In this document: one piece after another, positions 1 through 11,547 of the stretch
Layout of the letters: the number at the start of each line of letters is the position of its first letter
Position numbering within the stretch: the first letter of the stretch is position 1
Assembly (NCBI GenBank): GCA_003586115.2
Contig: QVOM02000116.1
Coordinates: 47,221,692-47,285,691, forward strand
DNA from: Salvator merianae
Taxonomy: Eukaryota > Chordata > Lepidosauria > Squamata > Teiidae
Reading direction: 5' to 3'
Length of the DNA: 64,000 bases
Position numbers and translations under genes: made by a program
The notes under the pieces: model-generated
What the model was told of the DNA's origin: nothing
Databases searched by the model: none
Seen by the model: only the letters and a program-made list of their open reading frames with translations

Positions 1-879
1 CATTTTGAGACACTGAGAAATCAGTTGCATTATATTTGGGAGATATTGGCAGTGAGCTGCATTGTTCCCTCATTTTTAAAAATGTAGTTTTTAGATGCAA
101 TTTCCTCCAGTCCCCTTTCTCCCATAGGATCAATTTTTTACATACATCAGTATGGAATTCATGAGGTTTTCTAGGAATCTAATAATGAAGGACCAGGAGA
201 GTCTAAGAACCTACTTTTATAGTGCAGGCTATCCCATACTGCACTGGTCCACTCCAGGCAAGCAGTCCCATAGTGGGCTGGGCTGTCTGCTTTACATGTG
301 GCCCATCCTTGGGTTCCCAGCCCCCATCATTGCCAGCAGGGGCTTTTTCAGCTGGGTGCCTAGAAACAGTACACTTCAACTCCGCTTCTGGGTGCTTGGC
401 AAAATGGTGTTGGGTGTGGTGTACAGCTGCATTTTGTATTTACTCAGGTTGTCTTTGTCTCGTATTGAGTTTTGTTTGAAGATCTGAAACAATTAAGTGT
501 GTCAAATAGAAGCAATTAGGAACAGGGCAAATACTTCTCCATGGTACTATACTCCTGGCCACATAGGTCACTTGCTGGACTTCCAGCAAGAATGATACTG
601 CTAGAAGAACCCCCACTCTATCTGCATCTTCCTTCTAAGAAACTACATCCTCATCTAGAACAAGCAAATCCCCCAATTCCTGAACTGAGAGCCACACACT
701 AACAAAACCTCTATCTTTCTAGGACTCAGCTTTAGTTTTTTGGCCCTCATCCATTCCATCACTGCATCAAAGCAGTGGCTCAGGATGTTCATGGCCTCTC
801 CTGACTAAGATATAATAGAGAAATAGAGCTGAATTCATGAGCATGGTGATGACACCTCACTCCAAAACTCCTGGAGACT

Positions 880-1480
880 ACTCCCAGCAACTTTAGATAG
901 ATGTTTAACAGTCCTGGGGTTAAAACAGTGCCTTGTGACACCCCAAAGCTTAGCTGCTAAGATGGCTAGGCAGAATCACTCAGAGCTATTCTCTGAGATG
1001 GCCCATGTAATGTGGAGTGGAACGGCTGTAACACACTGCCTTCTATTCCCATTCCACATAGGTGACCCAGGAAGATACCATGATCAAGAATACCATTTCT
1101 TCTGTTTCTCTCCCACAGGAGGTCATCTGTCAGGGAGACCAATGCTGATTCTGGCCAAGACCTAGGCCTGAACACAGACTGAAATGGGCGAAGATAATTG
1201 GTTTCATCCAAAGAATGTTTGCTCAGAAAAAAGGGTATTAGTTACTGGGCAGTAGTTAGAATAGACCAGTGGGTGCTGGGAGGGCTTTTCCGGAGTGAAT
1301 GGATCACTGCTTCTTGGAAAATGAATGACAGCATACTCTCATATAAAGATGCATTCACCTCTCCCTGGATCCACCCAGTCAACTCCTCCTGGTTAGCTGT
1401 AATAAGTCAAGGTGGGCGAGGATCTAGAGAGCATGCCACTGGTTGGACAGCTACAAGCATCTTGGCCTCAAAAATTTGTA
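880..1480 (-). mobile_element. L2-clade LINE, reverse transcriptase fragment
   Basis: This is a decayed piece of an L2-type non-LTR retrotransposon read on the minus strand. The minus-strand frame ending near 966 contains FQSVFRPRSWPESALV followed by SLTDDLL, and later LDHGIFLGHLCGMGIEG. These correspond to the L2 RT patterns 'DPFQSGFRPGHGTESALV' and 'DTIDHGILLxRLxxMGI', in the fingers-to-palm part of the reverse transcriptase. Sequence on both sides of the frame (about 880-960 and 1215-1480) still resembles the same RT but is broken by stops. Both ends of the element are missing, so it cannot be active. Clade assignment is from remembered family motifs. Confidence 0.75.
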
Positions 1481-1499
1481 TGTCTCTTCTAATGGTTGC

Positions 1500-3345
1500 T
1501 TGAGGAATAAGGAATCAATTAACCTGTCCTCAAATATAGTGTTTTTCAAGTAATTCTCTCTATTCATCAAGGTGGAGCAAAGTCATGCCTTTTCCAGTGT
1601 AGTGATTGCACTAATAGTACTCATCGGACATTGTTTCTGCAAAAGATGTCTCCAGATTCATGTTCAAAAGAGTGTTCAATCATTTCCCTACATCTTATAC
1701 AAAATTCAGAAGTCTGTGTTCAGTTTTATACACTCTACATTGGATAGACCTTTCCTGTAGCTGAACAGGTTATCCTAATAAAAGCTTTTGTGCTTTTCAC
1801 AGATAAAAATTCCATTTTTCTTATTGAAAAAAACTTTTCATGGGCAAAAAGGCAGCTAAAACATGAATATTTGATTGAATTTTTTCAGTTTCACAAAATG
1901 CAATATATTTGATCAAATTTGTGAATACAAATCAAATTTGCACATCTCCACTCCTGGTGGATCCCCTTTGTGGTTGTAGATATGGCTGTCCAAGGCAGCA
2001 ATGCACCACTGTTGGACTGCCAAACAATGCCTCAAAAAGGCAGACACTAACTTATCCAGGTAAGTGTGGGAAATCTGATAATTTTTTTAATAGTTGGGCA
2101 GCAGCTGATTTTTTTTTTTTTTAAACTACTTCTGGCATCACCCTTACATTCAACAAGAATAAATCCAAAGCTTTGTTGGATGTATGAATATAATTGCACT
2201 TGTTTTGGATTCTGGCCAGAGTATATTGTTAACTTTTGCCAGAGAACTCAATTGATTAAAATGGATTAAGATGACTAACAGATCAATTAAAAGATACAAT
2301 TGTCAAATAATGCATGAACTGGACTTGCTATTATGAATAACTACCTTTTCCTCGTAGATTATCAGACATAAGAAATGCACTAGGTTCATTCTGTGTAATC
2401 CTAGTGGAGTAAGATACATACATTTCCTAAACACATTATTAAATAGTTTTGGTTAATAATATACTATTAGGCTATAGGGCCCCACAGAGTTCCTGTCAGT
2501 GACATCAGAGTCAGGGCCTTTGTTTTATGGGCTATTAATAAGCCATTAAGCCTTTGGTGGGACCAATCCACAAATCTTTCAAAATGATTATAACAACAGA
2601 GCTTTATCTTCTAGATTTGTTGAGTAAAAGTCAAATAACTGAATAAAATTATTGGCCCTTTTGGGGGCTTTTTCTATTCTGAGAGAAAAAAAATCAAGGT
2701 TACTTTCTTTGAGAGATGAGTATTGATCGAAAGGATTCCATGCACTTTCAGTATTCTCATATAGCTGCTTGCAGAAAAGCATGGTTATAGTACCTTAGTT
2801 TCTTTGTGTTAAAAAGGAAGAAGTAAAAATGATTTTTTGCAGATCTCTGGAATGTATAATATGAAACATAAATTGTAATTGCATTTCATTTACTAAGTGG
2901 TGCATTACCTCATCCTTTAGTTTTAACAATGGATTTTCCATAAATCTTTATATGGTTAAACTTGATAAAGTGTTCAACATATCATAGAACATGGCAGTGC
3001 TTATTAGCACTTGAGAAGTTATTGATTGCTTACCTTGATTAATCTTTTATGGGTCTCCCTAGGATTAATTCCACAAGAGAGGGTTTCGAGCAAAAGAGGT
3101 TTTGTAACATCAGTTTCTTCATTCATTCATAGTTTTAACTACAGTTACATGAAAGTCTCTGATTGATGTTATTAAGATAATTGTAATACTTTGCTGCAGA
3201 CTGTTTTCAGTTTATCAGTCTGAAGATCTCAAATGTCAGATATATCAACATAATCTGAAGAAATTATGAATGAGATCCAATATTTTCTGCAAGTTCAGAT
3301 ATAGAAAAACTATTTTTGTGTTTTTGGCACTAAAATAGTCAGCAA
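1500..3345. other. No gene seen; mostly unique AT-rich sequence
   Basis: This stretch has no supportable coding region. Positions about 1795-1950 resemble the right part of the GTAGAGATGTGCA-ended MITE described at 44959-45290: both contain a TTTTCATGGG word, a TTGATCAAAT word and a GCACATCTC terminus. The segment 2450-2560 is repeat-free, with ATTAATAAGCCATTAAG-type homeodomain-like words, and might be conserved non-coding DNA. Nothing else is recognised. Confidence 0.5.
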
Positions 3346-3349
3346 AACC

Positions 3350-3384
<35 letters not shown>

Positions 3385-3420
3385 TTTCAAACATGTATAT
3401 CCAGCCTCCTCATCAGATAC
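3350..3420 (-). mobile_element. LINE 3' tail with (TTTA)n microsatellite
   Basis: About 9.5 uninterrupted TTTA units at 3350-3387 are followed by CAAACATGTATATCCAGCC. On the minus strand this reads as GGCTGGATATACATG followed by (AAAT)n, the usual shape of reptile L2-like LINE 3' ends, where a 'GGCGGGATATAAAT' sequence runs into a tetranucleotide tail. Only the last 70 bp or so remain. Confidence 0.55.
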
Positions 3421-4189
3421 AAATTCCTGAAGTAGTGGTAAATGTGATTATAAAGCCAAGGTCAAATATATTTGAAATAGTAAACAATACCTTTTAACTG
3501 CCTTCAATACCCTTTAACTTCAGTCATTGGCACTCTGTGCATTAGGCCTTATTCTGTATTATATCCCAGAATAGAAGCATTCTGTTCACATGCTAGTGCA
3601 AATTATGATAAGCCCTGGACATCCCAGTGGTGTGCAAGCAAAAGAGGCCTAGGAGATGACCATGATGTGGAACAGAGGAACGTGCAGAAAATGCACACTC
3701 TTTATTTGTGAATACAAAGACCTTGCCAAGGCCGAGGGTTGCCTTTGCTTCCCTGTGTATCCATAAGTTAGTGGAGCTATCCCATGATTTTTTTTTATTT
3801 TTTTTTGCATTAGGTCCAGAAATAACCAGTTTGATTCTCTCTATATTTGCAGATTCCATGAGAAAATGGTGGAAAATAGAAATCTTTTGAGAGCTACAGG
3901 AAAACCGTAGTGCATTTTTGTCTATAGTAGTAGTTCTGTGGACTTTCATTGGTTGGTTTTTTATGGTTTGTTTTGCTTTTATATCTCAGTAAAATTGCTT
4001 TTATAACTAAGCTTACTCTTATCTGCATAGTCTTGCCTATTCAAGTGCCTTTTCTTACAATGGACTAAGCTTTTCCTGTGCTAATGTGGCAAGCATTAAG
4101 CAAGATGAAGACCATTCTGGTCAAATCCATTGAAGGTGTAGTCACATTAAAGTTCCTTTAGTATTATTCCTAGTAGATTAAAAGTCTTT

Positions 4190-4368
4190 GGCCCTTTCTG
4201 CACTGGTCCTTATTCCAGATTATATCCCAGAATAGGGAACTGCCATCCACATGCTAGTGCAGATGATTACAGGTTCAAGGTACTGCCTACCATAGTCTGC
4301 ACCAGTATGTGGATGACAGGACCCTATTCCAGAACATAATCCAGAATAAAGCCCAGTGCAGAAAAGAG
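4190..4368. mobile_element. Palindromic Harbinger-like MITE
   Basis: The two ends are inverted copies. The left end reads GGCCCTTTCTGCACTGG, then CTTATTCCAGATTATATCCC. The right end, reverse-complemented, reads CTTTTCTGCACTGG, then CTTTATTCTGGATTATGTTC. The inner part (CCATCCACATGCTAGTGCAGA and its inverse) is also roughly palindromic. A flanking TTT occurs on both sides. Relatives lie at 43869-44035, 44287-44368, 60001-60415 and 63311-63385, with a diverged piece at about 3543-3612. There is no coding capacity, so it would depend on a transposase in trans. The Harbinger assignment is by analogy: G-rich termini and 3-bp target duplications in related copies. Confidence 0.65.
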
Positions 4369-4399
4369 TTTTCAGTTGGGCTGTCATTTTTTTAAAAAA

Positions 4400-5180
4400 A
4401 ATCTCTGCAGCATTTAGGTGTTTGGAAAAAAAAAACTTACTCAAAGAATAAATATACAAAGACTGAAATTACAAAATTCAATAAATGGGTTAAAATGCAA
4501 AACCACTGTTCAGTACAGTAAGAATTTTTTTTTACTTCATTTGTGAATTAAATCCCAGTTAAGCACAATCAATAGTAGCTACTTCTACCTCTGTGATAAT
4601 AAAAAGGCATAATTAAGCCCAGTTAAGATTAATATTCCTTTAGTTGTGCCAAAGTAAAAATGTTGGTTGCTTTATGAAGCTTTATAAATTAAGAATAGCA
4701 TTAGTTTTTTTCTATCCTACCTAGTTTTTAATGTCTTTTGAATACTTATTTTCATGTAGTTTTTCTTTATTTTAACCTCATTTTTTTATGTTTTATATTG
4801 TAAATTGCTTCAGGACTTTTTACAATGTGGGAAGTGGTATATGAGTATTGTGAATGAATGAATGAACGAACCCCACTGATTTTTATAGAGTTCATTTCCT
4901 AATATGTGAGGAACTACAGAATGAGATAAGCTTTTTCCCATTTTATGCTGCCTTGTCAAATGTCTCCTTATGGACAAAGGAGCTCCAACATGAAAAATCT
5001 CTTCACTTGGTGAAGGCTTTCCATTTACGTTAATAGAAGCATATCTTCATGCCTTGGAGGACATGAACAGTTGACTCCTAACTGATGAGTGCTTGAATAT
5101 TCCTTCCTCTTTTCAATACTGTAGCTTTTTTGTTCCAATCTTTTTCTTGCTCAAAGAATTACTATTGTCTAATCTCTCCT
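4400..5180. other. No gene seen; AT-rich unique sequence with a LINE-like tail
   Basis: No coding region is supported. Around 4795-4872 the sequence TTGTAAATTGCTTCAGGAC, followed by a GAATGAATGAATGAAC run, looks like a worn LINE 3' end with a tetranucleotide tail. The remainder is AT-rich and unassigned. Confidence 0.4.
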
Positions 5181-5194
5181 GTCTTATTGTGGTG

Positions 5195-5388
5195 GGGTAC
5201 CGCTGGGTTATGGCTGACCCCTGGTTGACTGCATAGGTACCTGTATGGGCACCTCGATGCAGTTTTCTTGGCAGAGATACAGAAAAGGTTTCCCACTGCC
5301 TACTTCTGGGGAGAAACTGTGGATCGAACTGGCAACCCTCTGCTCTCCAGGCAATTTGCTCTACCACTGAGCTACAGCCAACTCCGTC
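5195..5388 (-). mobile_element. tRNA-derived SINE
   Basis: On the minus strand the head reads TAGCTCAGTGGTAGAGC (A-box-like, near 5362-5374), then CAGTTCGATCC (B-box-like, near 5320-5330). These are the internal RNA polymerase III promoter boxes of a tRNA, spaced as in a tRNA gene. A non-tRNA body follows, including AAGAAAACTGCATCGAGG. The acceptor-stem pairing of a functional tRNA is not evident and the body continues well past 72 nt, so this is a SINE and not a tRNA gene. Copies with a related body lie at 34722-34890 (+), 42190-42350 (-), 44785-44940 (-) and 59660-59805 (-). Confidence 0.75.
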
Positions 5389-5399
5389 TCCTATCTTAC

Positions 5400-6545
5400 T
5401 CCCCTTTAAAAGCACCTCCTTCAGAACTGAACAAGTTAAATAAATTTTCCTTTACAGTCTCCTTACTTAAAGACTAACCTATAATTCTCACCATTCTGTG
5501 TGTTGATCTTAATATTTTCCTGTCTTCTAATGGACAGTAATTGAGAAGTATCCATCATTTAAATTAGACCCTAATGAAGAACATCACTTAGAGAAATAGC
5601 ACTATAAACTGGAATTGTGAAGGTAAAAAAAAAATCAATCCGCTAACTGGTTAGATTTTTTAAGAAAAAATCATTATGTGGGCTAATTTACCTATGTGAT
5701 CTTCAGTGTAATCAATTGATGAATGGAATGGAACTACTCATTTTCTTGTATTATGCTGTAAAATGCAGGGACTGTTTTTTGCATTTATGTTTACAGTCTC
5801 CTTTAGATTACTTAGATTCTTTAGCTGAACTATAAGTTGTACTGGTCTATTTGGTTATGTGTGCTTATCTATGGACTGTTACTGTTACTTTAAAATTTTA
5901 AAATGGCGTACAGTTGGCAGACTTCTAAGGAAGCAAGATAGCCCTCTTTCTCCCTGTCCAATTCTTAGTGACCTGGGTTGTTTGTTACTCTGAACAGATG
6001 CCTGAATTTATAATTTATGTGACCCTATTAGTATCTTGACAAAGAATTGGAACTTCTGCATTTCTCAGGGTACTAGATTGCAAGGAATCCAGAAATATGC
6101 AAGTTGTACACACAGAAGGACTGTGTGTCTGCCTGATACTAGACATTCTGGGGATGGATATGAAAAATAAACTAAAATATAAATGCTAAAGTTAAGTGAA
6201 TGCAACAAAAATAGAAAACTCTTTGTATTACTGGAAACCCAAATCATTGAAAATCCAAATCTGAAAACCTAAGAGGCACAAACTATGGCTGTGCTTCCAC
6301 TTCTGGGCGGAGGTGACTCAAATGGGGAAGATGTCATGGAAAAAAGGCACCTTTCTCATCTTCCTTTTGGAGTGAGGAAGTACCACAGAATGTCATCTTC
6401 TCTGTGCAGGGTGGAAGAAACCACCCTGCAAAGGAAGGGTCTTTACTGGCAGTTATGCTGGGAAAGGGGCCAGTGCAGTCACCATGAGGCACATGCTGGC
6501 ACTGAAAATGGAGATGAGGCGACAACAGATACACTTCTGTTCCAT
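5400..6545. other. No gene seen
   Basis: This is unique AT-rich sequence with no repeat family that I recognise and no convincing exon. The open frame at 6285-6644 runs into the start of the next MITE and has no recognisable protein signature. Confidence 0.4.
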
Positions 6546-6549
6546 CCCA

Positions 6550-6845
6550 GGGTCTTTCTGCACTTTCCATTAGTATGGGATGGCACAGAACAGGAGAAGC
6601 CCCACCCCCGCTATCTCACTGCATCTGCACTGGATGCAGCATAGCCTAGTCTAGATGGCCAAAATGGCTGTCTAGACTGGGATGCTGGTAGACCAGTTTT
6701 TACAGGTCTACTGGTATACCAAGGCCAACTAGACTGGCACAGGGAAGCTTGCAGAAGGGTGCCTGCCTCTGCGGGCTGATTTATCAGAGGAACCCATTTC
6801 AGTAGCACACAAAGCTGTGCTGCCAAAATGGGTACTCCTAAGGTA
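6550..6845. mobile_element. Probable Harbinger-like MITE, diverged
   Basis: The block opens with GGGTCTTTCTGCACTTTCC, the terminal motif shared by the elements at 23791, 43710 and 59126. It contains the internal words CATCTGCACTGGATGCAGCA and CCAAAATGGCTG, which recur near 59205-59255. GC content is higher than the flanks. I could not find a matching inverted right end, so the boundary near 6845 is approximate. Confidence 0.45.
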
Positions 6846-6849
6846 ATTG

Positions 6850-7600
6850 AAAGCTCATTGGTTCTGTTTTAAACTTCCCATAGGAATACACAGAAAGCAT
6901 GATTGTCTCAGCGTGAGATGTTCTCCCATCTGAGTGACAGCCCCCATGCCAAAATTATTGTTAAATAGGATCCCCAGTTAGGATCCGGTATGGTCTTCCA
7001 TCACCAGAAGCTCCCGCTGTGCTGTCTGCTATCATCAGATTGTTTTACCGGCAATTGCATTTGAATCTCCTGCCCGGCTGCTCTCTGATCTCCTCCGTTT
7101 GCTCTGTGGATCGTTGCTTCACCCTGAATTCACCCTGGCTGAATTTGGACTCTTGTGTTAAAGACTCTTTGCTGCTTCTGTTTGCTTGCTGTTGGTGAGT
7201 CCTACAACCTCTGAGCTTCATTTTGGTGTTTCTGTAGATTTTTACTTTGGAATTGTATTCTCATCACAGGCAGAGACCTCAGAAACAGTGTAACAGCATG
7301 TTGGTGGGTGAGAAAACCTGCCAATTTCTCTTAATTTTAGTGTTCCCTCTTAGCACTCAGTGTTAGTTTGGCCCCCTAGTTTCTCTGGGCTAGTTAGGAG
7401 TAGTAATTTGCCTTAAACCCCCTTCATTTCTTTTTCCTATACAGAAAAAGGGGTTGCTTTAACATAGTAGTCAATCCTGTATCAATCATTACTTAACAAG
7501 TGGGAAAAGAACATTTGGAGATAATCCCATTAGCACTCAGTTATAGGAGATACATTGTAATTGCTGCTTGCTATTGTGGCTGCACTGAGAATTCTGTTGT
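6850..7600. other. No gene seen
   Basis: Unique sequence of mixed composition. No domain, SINE box or inverted repeat that I can support. Confidence 0.35.
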
Positions 7601-7604
7601 ACTG

Positions 7605-7727
7605 AAACATATAAGAACATAAGAGGAGCCTTGCTGGATCAGGCCACGACCCACCTAGTCCAGCATTCTGTTTCACACAGTGGCCCACCAATTGCTTCTG
7701 GGCATGAAAGTTTGACGATCAGCTAAT
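7605..7727 (-). mobile_element. CR1-like LINE 3' end (short copy)
   Basis: The sequence starts ATAAGAACATAAGAGG and continues GCTGGATCAGGCCACG and CTAGTCCAGCATTCTG. This is the reverse complement of the CR1-like 3' end seen at 8300-8818. The 8-bp terminal word AACATAAG is the analogue of the short terminal repeats on CR1 elements. Only about 120 bp of 3' UTR is present, a strongly 5'-truncated insertion. Other minus-strand ends start near 32671 and 38632. Confidence 0.75.
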
Positions 7728-7729
7728 TC

Positions 7730-8295
7730 AAGCTGCTTTCTTGCTGTGGTTTGAGTTTTCTTTGGTTTTTAAGTCTTTTGCTGTGTTTTTAATAAAGCAA
7801 TATACTTATTTTTCTTAGGAACTTGCTTGTTTTGATTGTGTTTTTCCTCTCCCCTTTTTCCTGATGGCCTCACCCTAGTTAATTGCCCGTGACACCAGCC
7901 AATTAGCCTGCAAGGTCCTGAAGAGATTGTGCCTGTGAGAGATATTTTCCACAAACCCGTATAACCCAGTGCATTTCTCTTATCAATACCAGCCTGGGAC
8001 CTAGGTAAAGGGTAGTTTAGAAATGTGCTAAATAAATAAATATATTGTTTTGTACTATTTTCTCTTTCTCCTAATCACATGCCACTCTGACCTGTACTAG
8101 CCTCCCCTTTCTGTCTGTTCTTGCAATCTCGGCACATTCCTAGCATGTGTGCAAGGACTCACACACATACACACTACAGGGATACAAGATTTGGGGATGC
8201 GAGACTAGCCACCCGAGAAATCCACCCACCCAAGTGTGTGAGGTGGATAAGCAAATAAAAGTGACAACAACTGTGGGCAAAGTGGGGTAGTTCTT
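7730..8295. other. No gene seen; low-complexity flanks
   Basis: This stretch between two CR1-like ends has an AATAAATAAATAT run near 8030 and pyrimidine-rich sequence, but no coding region or recognised repeat. Confidence 0.35.
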
Positions 8296-8299
8296 GTCC

Positions 8300-8818
8300 T
8301 CATTCCCCCTGCAGTGGCAACCCCTGTTCAGGCTGCAATATCTAGGTCTCTTCACCCTTGAAAGACTACACTTAAGAGGTGACCTGACCGAAATATATAA
8401 AATCATGCATGGTATGGAAAACATGGGTAGAGAAAACTTATTTTCTCTATCACCAGTACTAAAACCAGAAGGCACTCTGTGAAGCTGTTGGGCAGTTGGC
8501 TTAGGACTGACAAATGGAAGTAATTTTTTACCCAGAGAGTCTTTGGTCTATGGAATTTACTACTTGAAGTGTTGGTGAAAATCAACAGCCTGGATAGCTT
8601 TAAGAAAGGGTTAGACACATTCATGGAGCACAGGTCTATCAATAGCTGTTAGAATGGAGGGATGCCTCTAAAGGGAGTTGAGAATAGATGAAGGTTTTGC
8701 CTTTGTCTTCTGCCTGAAAATGCTCAGAAGCAATTGGTGGGCCACTGTGTGAGACAGATGCTGGACCAGATGGACTGTGGCCTGGTCCAGCAGGGTTCCT
8801 CTTATGTTCTTATATACT
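8300..8818 (+). mobile_element. CR1-like LINE, last codons plus 3' UTR
   Basis: The plus strand encodes LQYLGLFTLERLHLRGDL, then EIYKIMHG. This matches the carboxy-terminal 'RLxxLxLxSLERRRLRGDLIEVYKIMHG' region of CR1/L3-type ORF2. The downstream 3' UTR includes GGTGGGCCACTGTGTGAGAC and GGACCAGATGGACTGTGGCC. It ends at CTTATGTTCTTATA, the 8-bp terminal repeat region. The element is 5'-truncated and has lost the whole reverse transcriptase. It is the most complete plus-strand 3' end of this family in the window and serves as the reference for the shorter copies. Confidence 0.8.
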
Positions 8819-9039
8819 GTTTCTTTGGTGTTGGCCCCTTCCTTCGGGTTCTGCATGATGGCTGCTGCCTGGTTACTGTTACGTGTTCAAGAGGTATATT
8901 TATTAATTGGAGGGCTGTGTTACAAGTTTTTGAATATTTCTGGTGTATGGGGGCGGGGAAGGGTTCACCAAAGCCAACAGGACCACACTGCTGACCTTCA
9001 AAATACTGAGTTCAGTCTTGAGCAAAGTAGTGTATAGTT

Positions 9040-9270
9040 GGGTCCAGCTACACCTATGTTTTAATCCACTTTGATCAACCAGCAAAGTGACAAGCCATCT
9101 TCCTTTGGCATTATCTAATCCAAATTTACATTTCCTAAAGAGTGGATCAAATCTAGTCAGAAAGCAGGTTAAAGTTTGGTCTGCTGTTTGAATGCATTTT
9201 TGGAGTCTGTGACAAAAACCAGTGCTGGTGATGGATAAAAAGGCTGGCCAATCACACTTTGTTGCTTCTG
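9040..9270. mobile_element. MITE-like element related to 49190-49443
   Basis: The left end reads GGGTCCAGCTACACC. The inner words CAGCAAAGTGACAAGCCAT and CATTATCTAATCC recur at 49283-49323 as CAGCAAAGTGACTAGCCAT and CATTATCTAACCC. The 49-kb copy ends with the inverse, GTGTAGCTGGTCCCC. The shared internal words and inverted terminal motif argue for a non-autonomous DNA transposon family. The right boundary here is not resolved. Confidence 0.5.
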
Positions 9271-9299
9271 GGGGTGGGGAAGACATGGGCTGGGCTACC

Positions 9300-10600
9300 T
9301 GGGATGAGTTGAGGTAGAATATACAATGCATGTGCTGGAAAGAGATGGAAGAAAGGGGAGCTTGAGGCGTCCTTACGACTATGAATGTGAGCATGACAGA
9401 AAAAGAACAAGCTGACTTCCTGTCTCAAAATGCTTCAAGAATATTGTGTGTAGCAGGACCCACTGCCTATAGCTCTCTTGCTTCTTTACCACTTAAGTAT
9501 GCGTTGTGACAGACTATGGTATCACAACACATTCATTTGGATGAGCTCAGAATGTGGAATTGTGCCAACGCTTTTTTTTTATTGTTATTATTCTTCAAGT
9601 GATTTTTAGCAGCATGACAAAACAGATATAAATAGGAATAGCATGTGGTGTTTCATTCCATGTATCAAAAGAGAATCTCTCAATATATGCATGAGAGTTG
9701 ATTTCCAAGCAACTAAGCATCCTCTGTGATACTCCATGGAGAGTTTAGGGTGAATATATGGTAGTAATTGCAACCCAATGCACATGTCACTCTTGTACTA
9801 AACGTATGCCTAGGTTGGCATTATGTTGCACTAAGTCATTTGTTCCCAGAATTTATGCAGCCAAAATTTTTGAATGGGTAGTTTCCAAGGTTAGGGAGAG
9901 AGCCTGGTTATGGAGATGGCAAGTGGAGCTTAGAGTCACTGCTGAATTGAGTCTAACAGAGAATTCAGGAAACATTTAAAAGATCCACAGGTTGGCTGAA
10001 AGATGAGGACATTGCTCAAGATGGATTGCTCGAACCTGTGGCCACTTTGCTCTGCCATTATTTATTACCCCCCCCCCAAAAAAATTTTTTACACATGATT
10101 GTAATAGTAGCTGCATGAAAAGGGCTTCAAATCTGAATGCAACAAAATTTGTAGGGAATTTTTACTGGACCTATAATATCTAAATATATATATATCTGTA
10201 TCATGTACCTAACAACTCTGTTAGGTACTTGGGAGTGTGCCTGTTCTAGATGGGGTTACAGTCCCTCAGAATGAATGAACAGGTATGCAATGAGCAGAGA
10301 GGGATTCCAGAGTCATCATTGTTACTGAAGACCCAGGTGACTTCTGTGGTCAGGAACACCTGTTACCAGGTTTGGCTGGTGTACCAGCTACATACAGTGG
10401 GCAGCCCAGCTGTAATCTATGCATTGGTAACCAACCTCATGTTTAAATAGCTGTAATGGGCTCTGTGTGGAACTGTCCTTGTACCTGCTCTAGAAGCTGC
10501 AAGTGGCAGTCAGCTTGCTGAGTGGGGCACCTTTTGCACATATCACACCTGTGCTTAAGCACTTGCACTGGTTGCCAGTTAGCTAGTGGGCCAGAATAAA
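9300..10600. other. No gene seen
   Basis: Unique sequence with a run of nine C followed by A's near 10070-10084 and a short TA repeat near 10184-10196. The open frames at 9758-9979 and 10250-10450 have no recognisable signature and are treated as chance. Confidence 0.4.
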
Positions 10601-10607
10601 AGATCTT

Positions 10608-11435
10608 GGACCTGTTTGCACTTTACTGCTAGTGAGCATGGAGACACTCACTAGCTCAGTGCGTTTGCATTTTGCAGAGGCACTAATGATTGAAAGTATC
10701 TGCAGATACTCCTGATTGCTACTAGCTGTGGACAACAACAAAATTGTAGTCCACAGCTGTACCGGGAATAGCTGGACTACTCCCAGTATGCAGCATTTGC
10801 ACCTACTTCTTAGTACAAACACTACAGGCTGTGGCATGGCTGTGGCTACACAGTTGCAAGCGCATCCCTGGTTGCTATGGCAGTGGCTGGACATTTCTGC
10901 AGCCACTGTCATGGTGGGCAGTCAACATTTGCACTGCTGTAAGCACAGCTGGAAGTCCCTCTCTCCACTGAAAAGCGTTTTCCGCTTCCAGCAGCCACTG
11001 GAGGACGCATGAGAGGGCCATTTGCTGGACTGCTCCATCTGTACCAGGGAGTTGTGGCAACTCACTGGAAGTTGCTGAAGCCCTCCCAGGAATGATCCAG
11101 CTATGTACTGCTTATTAGCCATACCCTTACCAGGAGCGTTTGGATCACTCCTGGATGGCTGCTTCCATACCCACTTCTGGGTGCGGTACAGTGCAGCAAG
11201 TGGGCATGGCATCTGAATTGCCATAGCAACGTGTGAGCATGCATTGGATTTTGCCTTGCTCTTTGCCATGGCAAGCTGTCCTGTCCTGTCCATTCACACT
11301 CGTGTGCTGCTAGCCTGGTATGAGGCTGTTCCAGCACATGACATGCGAATGGCCTTTGGTGCACTGGGCCTTACTCAGCCTAGTATGGTATTGTAATACC
11401 ATACTAGGCTGGTAAGTGTGATCCCAGCCATAGTA
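10608..11435. mobile_element. GC-rich foldback DNA element (composite)
   Basis: The left end GGACCTGTTTGCACTTTAC is followed by CTAGTGAGCATGG and CTCACTAGCTC, an internal hairpin. The interior has further dyads (TAGCTGTGGACAACAAC facing TTGTAGTCCACAGCTG). Near the right side, CAGCCTAGTATGGTATT and its inverse AATACCATACTAGGCTG form a near-perfect short palindrome at about 11377-11412. Similar terminal hairpins and interior words occur at 33370-33645, 35070-35525, 52060-52527, 57465-57745 and 58470-59075. Several long open frames lie inside, but they are by-products of GC-rich inverted repeats and show no protein family. The exact boundary and superfamily are unresolved. Confidence 0.5.
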
Positions 11436-11440
11436 TAGCT

Positions 11441-11547
11441 TAGTGGTTCACAAGCCATGGTTCTCCAGATGTTACCGAACATCCAATGCTCCAGAATGCT
11501 GGGAGTTGTTCAAGAACATCTGGAGGACCACAGTTTGAGAACCACCG
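11441..11547. mobile_element. Small hAT-like MITE
   Basis: The left end TAGTGGTTCACAAGCC and the inverted right end CGGTGGTTCTCAAACTG are imperfect inverted repeats of the CAGTGGTTCTCAA type found on Charlie-like hAT elements. The inner words CTCCAGATGTT and AACATCTGGAG also face each other. The flanking octamers match at only five of eight positions, so the target duplication is eroded and the insertion is probably old. No coding capacity. Confidence 0.6.

Noticed and set aside
5320..5375. tRNA-like sequence with A and B boxes (also at 34729, 52543 and elsewhere)
   Set aside because: A true tRNA acceptor stem is not visible and a SINE body follows, and the same structure repeats several times, so these are tRNA-derived SINEs.
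8903..9394. 163-codon minus-strand open frame
   Set aside because: Most of it lies in the MITE-like element starting at 9040, which has a relative at 49.2 kb. There is no protein signature.
10875..11364. Several overlapping frames of 60-123 codons on both strands
   Set aside because: All lie within one GC-rich foldback element. Mirror-image frames on both strands are expected from inverted repeats.
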